From: Bacteroidia bacterium | Lineage (GTDB): Bacteria > Bacteroidota > Bacteroidia > NS11-12g > UBA955 | DNA: 49,406 nt | NCBI GenBank assembly: GCA_030158725.1 | Contig: JAOASJ010000050.1 | Coordinates: 19,495 to 68,900, forward strand | Direction of reading: 5' to 3' | Shown here: piece by piece, positions 45,602 through 49,406 of the stretch | How positions within the stretch are numbered: position 1 is the stretch's first letter | How the letters are laid out: the number at the start of each line of letters is the position of its first letter | Position numbers and translations under genes: made by a program | The notes under the pieces: generated by a model | Told to the model about the DNA's origin: nothing | What the model saw: only the letters and a program-made list of their open reading frames with translations | Database searches by the model: none

Positions 45602-46578
45602 TGAGATTAACACTTAAAAACAATCCTGTACTTTGTAACTACTATGTTACTTACCGCTGCAATGCTAAATGTAGTTTTTGCGATATTTGGGAAAGACCCT
45701 CTCCTTATGTCAATTTAAGCAATGTAAAAGAAAACCTTAAAGACTTAAAAAGACTCGGTGTTCAAGTTATTGATTTTACAGGTGGAGAACCTTTGCTGCA
45801 CAGAGAACTGCCTTTGTTTTTAGATTATGCTAAAGAATTGGGATTTATAACAACTGTAACAACTAATGCACTCTTATACCCTAAAATGGCTGAAAAGCTT
45901 AAAGGTAAAATTGATATGCTTCATTTTTCACTTGACTCTCCAATTGAATCTGAGCACAACGAAAGCAGAGGGGTTGCTTTGTTCAAACAATTTATAGAAT
46001 CCATTGAAATAGCCAAGAAACTTGGTGAAAGACCCGATATTTTATTTACCGTTTTTAGCCATAATATTCACCAAATAGAAGAGGTTTATCAAACTTATTG
46101 TTTGCCAAATAAGTTCATGCTAATCTTAAACCCCGTTTTTGAATACAATGAACTTGGTTCTTCGTTAAGCAATGAAGAATTATTGACTTTAGAGAAATGG
46201 GGTAAAAAGAAATTGGTATATCTTAACCAAGGATTTGTTGAACTGAGAAAAGATGGTGGCAACCATATTGAGAAACCAGTATGCAGAGCAGGCAGCAGCA
46301 GTATCGTTATATCACCGGATAATGAATTGGTATTGCCTTGTTACCATCTAGGTTTGGAAAACATCCCTATCAATGATCAATTGTATTCTGTTTGGAATAC
46401 AAAATCGGTACAAGAATCGATAAAACTAGAAGGTAAACACGAAGCCTGTGAAGGTTGCGCAATTAATTGTTATATGCAAACCTCTTTTGCTACAGAAATA
46501 AGCAAATACTGGATATCAGCCTTACCTTCTACCATAAAATATAATTTGGAAAAAGGTACTTGGAAAAATTTAATTTAA
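45601..46578 (+). CDS. Radical SAM protein with SPASM-type C-terminus
   Basis: 325 residues from ATG 45601 (an upstream TTG at 45598 lies inside the previous gene). C20-x3-C24-x2-C27 binds the SAM [4Fe-4S] cluster, and GGEP (61-64) contacts SAM. Five C-terminal cysteines (C228, C247, C283, C286, C290) suggest one extra cluster, as in SPASM or 'twitch' enzymes that alter peptides or proteins. No small precursor peptide is seen next to it. Its one-base overlap with the von Willebrand A gene points to joint function, which is unknown. It abuts the dioxygenase gene tail to tail. Confidence 0.88.
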   Translation: MRLTLKNNPVLCNYYVTYRCNAKCSFCDIWERPSPYVNLSNVKENLKDLKRLGVQVIDFTGGEPLLHRELPLFLDYAKELGFITTVTTNALLYPKMAEKLKGKIDMLHFSLDSPIESEHNESRGVALFKQFIESIEIAKKLGERPDILFTVFSHNIHQIEEVYQTYCLPNKFMLILNPVFEYNELGSSLSNEELLTLEKWGKKKLVYLNQGFVELRKDGGNHIEKPVCRAGSSSIVISPDNELVLPCYHLGLENIPINDQLYSVWNTKSVQESIKLEGKHEACEGCAINCYMQTSFATEISKYWISALPSTIKYNLEKGTWKNLI

Positions 46579-47112
46579 TTACACAAATTTAGGATCTGTT
46601 TCCATTACATGGCCACAAGATTTGCAAGTGCGTAAATCTTCATTTCCGTAATATTCTCTAAACCTTGGTAGGAAGTCGTTTTCAATATCTTTTAACTCAA
46701 AATAGGTTGAATGCAATGGGTGGTTACATTTTTCGCAAAACCATAACAATCCATCTGTAAAACCTTTGCCTGCGCGAACTCTCTCAACCACTAAACCCAA
46801 TGACCCTTCTGACCTTGCTGGAGAATGTGGAATTTTACCCGGCAACATAAACATATCTCCCGCTTTTAAAGGGACATCAACTGGCTTTCCATCAACTTGA
46901 ATTCTAACATTAATTTCACCTTCTAATTGATAAAAAAACTCTTCAGTTTCGTTGTAATGGTAGTCCTTTCTAGCATTTGGACCAGCAACAACCATAACTA
47001 TAAAATCGCCTGCACCAACCGTAAGATTCTTATTGCCTACAGGTGGTTTTAACAAATGACGGTTCTCTTCTATCCACTGATTAAAATTAAAAGGAGGGTT
47101 AATATTTGCCAT
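46579..47112 (-). CDS. nbaC: 3-hydroxyanthranilate 3,4-dioxygenase
   Basis: 177 residues, cupin fold. Opens the ring of 3-hydroxyanthranilate in the kynurenine pathway (tryptophan to quinolinate/NAD). Iron ligands are probably H52, E58 and H96 (DYHYNETEEFFYQ, KIPHSPAR). The bacterial rubredoxin-like iron site is complete: C126-x2-C129 and C163-x2-C166. Other kynurenine genes are not in the window. ATG 47112 is four bases from an exact -7 box. Confidence 0.94.
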   Translation of the reverse strand: MANINPPFNFNQWIEENRHLLKPPVGNKNLTVGAGDFIVMVVAGPNARKDYHYNETEEFFYQLEGEINVRIQVDGKPVDVPLKAGDMFMLPGKIPHSPARSEGSLGLVVERVRAGKGFTDGLLWFCEKCNHPLHSTYFELKDIENDFLPRFREYYGNEDLRTCKSCGHVMETDPKFV

Positions 47113-47116
47113 GTTT

Positions 47117-47124
47117 CAAAAGTA
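47117..47124 (-). promoter_or_regulatory. -7 box of the 3-hydroxyanthranilate dioxygenase gene
   Basis: On the minus strand TACTTTTG, exact consensus, four bases before the ATG. A TTTG lies 24 nt further upstream, a little far. The message would be leaderless. Confidence 0.5.
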
Positions 47125-47315
47125 TGAAAAAAAATATTAATGCACTTACAAAAGATAAAATGATGTTCATCATTGAACGAGCTGTTTAAGTTTCAAAGGA
47201 TTAATTTGATAAAGGCTACACAAAACTCAAAAACTTTTCCAAAGAAATTCATTTTTTATCCCCGTTTGATGGTTTTGATTACATGAAGTTGATATAAAAG
47301 TCTCATATTCGCAGA

Positions 47316-48194
47316 ATGAATGAGGAAAACATGGATGTACCTTTAATTAATGTTAGGCAAGTATTTCAAGATAAAAACCCAAAACTTGCCAAATTAATTC
47401 CAGGATTTCTATATAAATTTATTGAAAAAGTCATACACCAAGATGACTTAAACCGCATGCTTACGGCTGCTAAAGGAAAACAAGGTGTCGATTTTGCAAG
47501 GTCTTGCTTTGATGAAATTGGGGTGACCATCACTTCCAAAAACATCCATAATGTACCTACAACTGGCCGATTAATTTTGGCTGCTAACCATCCTTTAGGT
47601 GGTTTAGATGGAATGGGATATATCAGTGAAGCACACAAAATTAGACCAGATGTTCGTTTTTTAGTTAACGATATTTTGATGAATGTGAAACCACTTCAAG
47701 GAATATTTTTAGGTGTAAACAAACATGGCAGCAATGCAAAACCATCTTTGCTTGCAGTTGAGCGTCAATTTGCTTCTGATGGTGCAACGCTAATTTTCCC
47801 AGCGGGTATGGTTTCAAGAAAACAAGCCAACGGACAAATTATGGATTTAACTTGGCATAAGAGTTATATCACCAAATCGGTTAAATATAGAACAGATATA
47901 GTTCCAACTTTTGTTGAAGCTGAAAACAGCAAACGTTTCTACAGAGTGGCCCAATGGAGAAAAAGATTAGGCATTAAACTCAATATAGAAATGATGCTTT
48001 TACCTTCTGAAATGTTCAAACAAAAAGGCAAAACAATAACCATTCACTTTGGCAAACCAATCCCTGCATATTTGATAAGACACATTGGAGAGCACCATAA
48101 AATTGCTAATGCAATGAAGCATTTTGTCTATACTTTAAAAGACAATCCAGATGGTGATTTTGAAGAATTTTACCACAAATTCAAACAAAAATAA
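47316..48194 (+). CDS. glsA: PlsC-like O-acyltransferase, glycine-lipid (GlsA) type
   Basis: 292 residues. The acyltransferase block is NHPLGGLDG with H92 and D98, that is H-x5-D rather than the H-x4-D of ordinary PlsC; I recall this form from the GlsA/OlsA-like group. A FPAG motif (FPAGMVSRK) replaces FPEGTRS. GlsA adds the second acyl chain to N-acyl glycine in Bacteroides; ornithine lipid synthesis is the alternative. The next gene is the matching N-acyltransferase type. ATG 47316 follows TTCGCAGA, the same string that precedes the ribD start. Confidence 0.78.
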   Translation: MNEENMDVPLINVRQVFQDKNPKLAKLIPGFLYKFIEKVIHQDDLNRMLTAAKGKQGVDFARSCFDEIGVTITSKNIHNVPTTGRLILAANHPLGGLDGMGYISEAHKIRPDVRFLVNDILMNVKPLQGIFLGVNKHGSNAKPSLLAVERQFASDGATLIFPAGMVSRKQANGQIMDLTWHKSYITKSVKYRTDIVPTFVEAENSKRFYRVAQWRKRLGIKLNIEMMLLPSEMFKQKGKTITIHFGKPIPAYLIRHIGEHHKIANAMKHFVYTLKDNPDGDFEEFYHKFKQK

Positions 48195-48227
48195 TTTTTT
48201 TATATATTTACCGAATAAAATCGACAA

Positions 48228-49181
48228 ATGCAGGAGATCATCGAACCAATTGACAGACACTTATTAGAAGCCGAGTTAAACGAGGATGTCTTTGTAAGGC
48301 CAACCAATAACAGTGGTAATAAATTATATATAGTAGATTGCCACAACGCTCCAAATGTTCTAAAAGAAATAGGACGGTTAAGAGAGTTGTCATTTAGAAT
48401 GGCAGGCGGTGGAACGGGTAAAGATTGTGATCTAGACGAATTTGATTTTGGGCCAACTGCATACAAACAGTTAATTGTATGGCAGCCAGAAGACAAAGAA
48501 ATAATAGGTGGTTATAGATTTATTTTAACCAATAACGCCCGTCAGACAGATGGCTCATACCATCTTGCTACAACAGAAATATATGAATTCAGTGAGCGTA
48601 TGAAGAATTTCTATTTTCTAAAGACTATAGAATTAGGACGTTCATTTGTTCAACCAAAATACCAACCAAGTGCTGAAAACAGAAAAGGATTATTCAGTTT
48701 GGATAATCTTTGGGATGGTTTAGGGGCCTTAATAATCAATTACCCTGAAGTAGATTACTTCTTTGGTAAAGTTACTATGTATACGCATTTTAACAGCGAA
48801 GCAAGGGATTTAATTCTTACCTTCCTTCACCACTACTTCCCTGATAAGGAAAAGTTGATTACAGTTGAAAATCCTGTAACCATTACACACGACACCTCTG
48901 AGTTTTTGGCGTCCTTGCAAAACTTAGAATACAAAGAAGGTCATCACTTATTAAATGCACGAGTGCGTGAACTTGGTGAAAACATTCCACCTTTGTTTAA
49001 TTCATACATGAATACCTCTCCTACCATGAAAACTTTCCCAACCTGTATTAATAGCCACTTTGGCGATGTAGAAGAAACAGGTATCATGGTAACGATAAAA
49101 GATATATATGAATCAAAAAAAGACAGGCATGTTAGTTCATTTCTAAAATATTTAGAAACAAAAGGCAATACAAACAACTAA
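48228..49181 (+). CDS. glsB: GNAT-like N-acyltransferase, glycine-lipid (GlsB/OlsB) type
   Basis: 317 residues, hemolysin/OlsB-like GNAT fold. Family features: LRELSFRMAGGGTG, DEFDFGPTAYKQLIVWQPE, EIIGGYRFIL and TIELGRSFVQPKYQ. It would transfer a 3-hydroxy-acyl chain from acyl carrier protein to the amino group of glycine (or ornithine), the first step of amino-acid lipid synthesis. It lies 33 nt after the O-acyltransferase gene. In Bacteroides I recall the order being glsB then glsA; here it is reversed. Amino-acid specificity cannot be read. Confidence 0.78.
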   Translation: MQEIIEPIDRHLLEAELNEDVFVRPTNNSGNKLYIVDCHNAPNVLKEIGRLRELSFRMAGGGTGKDCDLDEFDFGPTAYKQLIVWQPEDKEIIGGYRFILTNNARQTDGSYHLATTEIYEFSERMKNFYFLKTIELGRSFVQPKYQPSAENRKGLFSLDNLWDGLGALIINYPEVDYFFGKVTMYTHFNSEARDLILTFLHHYFPDKEKLITVENPVTITHDTSEFLASLQNLEYKEGHHLLNARVRELGENIPPLFNSYMNTSPTMKTFPTCINSHFGDVEETGIMVTIKDIYESKKDRHVSSFLKYLETKGNTNN

Positions 49182-49224
49182 AAAACAGCGCTTTAAAATA
49201 GATTTCAAATTTTCTGATATTTTT

Positions 49225-49255
49225 TTTGCATAGAAAATTTAAAATTCTATATTTG
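49225..49255 (+). promoter_or_regulatory. Perfect promoter of the tRNA-Asn region
   Basis: TTTG (49225-49228), exactly 19 nt, TATATTTG (49248-49255), the best promoter match in the window. The predicted start near 49262 precedes the tRNA-like fragment and the tRNA. Confidence 0.8.
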
Positions 49256-49273
49256 CACTCCTTTTAGGAAGAT

Positions 49274-49316
49274 TCCTTGATAGCTCTCCCGATAGCTATC
49301 GGGAGGTTAGAGCGAG
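49274..49316 (+). pseudogene. tRNA-Asn 5' fragment with an 18-nt palindrome in the D-loop
   Basis: TCCTTGATAGCTC (49274-49286) and GGTTAGAGCGAG (49305-49316) are identical to positions 1-13 and the D-loop/stem region of the tRNA-Asn 80 bp downstream. Between them, in place of AGCT, stands TCCCGATAGCTATCGGGA (49287-49304), a perfect palindrome that keeps AGCT at its centre. The RNA would have a D-arm lengthened by a seven-pair stem. Nothing of the anticodon arm, T-arm or 3' acceptor follows, so it cannot be a working tRNA. It lies just after the promoter and would be transcribed with the tRNA. Confidence 0.8.
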
Positions 49317-49353
49317 AAGAATCAAACTTTAACTAAAAATAAATCGGACATAT

Positions 49354-49406
49354 TCCTTGATAGCTCAGCTGGTTAGAGCGAGTGACTGTTAATCACTAGG
49401 TCCCTG
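49354..49406 (+). tRNA. tRNA-Asn (anticodon GTT), 3' part beyond the window
   Basis: Acceptor TCCTTGA, then TA, D-arm GCTC...GAGC, and an anticodon stem AGTGA/TCACT around loop CTGTTAA, giving anticodon GTT (Asn). The sequence stops within the variable/T-arm region because the window ends. Confidence 0.93.

Noticed and set aside
47160-47180. Small hairpin GTTCA/TGAAC upstream of glsA
   Set aside because: A five-pair AT-rich stem with no T-run is expected by chance in such sequence.

Overview
The window is chromosomal DNA of a Bacteroidota species (AT-rich). The evidence: type IX secretion C-terminal sorting domain, Bacteroidota-type promoters (TTTG, about 19 nt, TAnnTTTG), the bamD-rpoZ-coaBC-DUF4835 gene order, a CrtD-type carotenoid desaturase and glycine-lipid type acyltransferases. 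Family or genus cannot be fixed from the sequence alone. It is mostly a housekeeping region; no phage, insertion sequence or CRISPR array is visible.

Layout. 1-295: three copies of a 78-bp tandem repeat, with a minus-strand reading frame running into them. 296-3876: DUF1361 membrane protein (-), lpxH, a secreted unknown and prfA (+), then a 35-residue basic protein (-) that abuts prfA. 4048-13946, all minus: radC and queG, then from a clear promoter bamD, rpoZ, coaC, coaB, a DUF4835 protein, aroB, an acyl-CoA carboxylase beta subunit, a polyprenol-type glycosyltransferase and an FAD oxidoreductase. coaB and coaC are separate overlapping frames here. 14150-17717: DEAD-box helicase with glycine-rich tail and pruA, each followed by a terminator. 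17718-19188: two gene-poor stretches around an orphan LuxR-type regulator, with a possible small RNA. 19189-24864: free-methionine sulfoxide reductase, a 1129-residue MORN-type secreted protein, der, msrB. 25035-31545: Na+/solute symporter, a transglutaminase-like lipoprotein, its active-site-less relative and an L,D-transpeptidase, as one likely envelope operon. 31546-37732: small membrane protein, prmC, then divergent ribD, DMT transporter, YigZ-like protein and a leucine-rich-repeat secreted protein. 37734-43404, minus: type IX cargo protein, periplasmic adaptor, TolC-like channel, crtD. 43532-49181: von Willebrand A-type membrane protein and radical SAM/SPASM protein, 3-hydroxyanthranilate dioxygenase (-), then a glsA/glsB-like pair. 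49225-49406: perfect promoter, a 5' tRNA-Asn fragment whose D-loop carries a palindrome, and a tRNA-Asn cut by the window end.

Two genome-wide habits show. First, six of seven convergent gene pairs meet with 0-1 nt between stop codons or overlap. Second, many promoters lie so close to their genes that the transcript must be leaderless or nearly so. The latter corrects several starts (lpxH, bamD, helicase, the von Willebrand A protein) and suggests that ribD starts at an AUA codon. The most unusual items are the tRNA-Asn fragment with the palindrome in its D-arm, the split coaBC, the AUA start of ribD and the small protein next to prfA.
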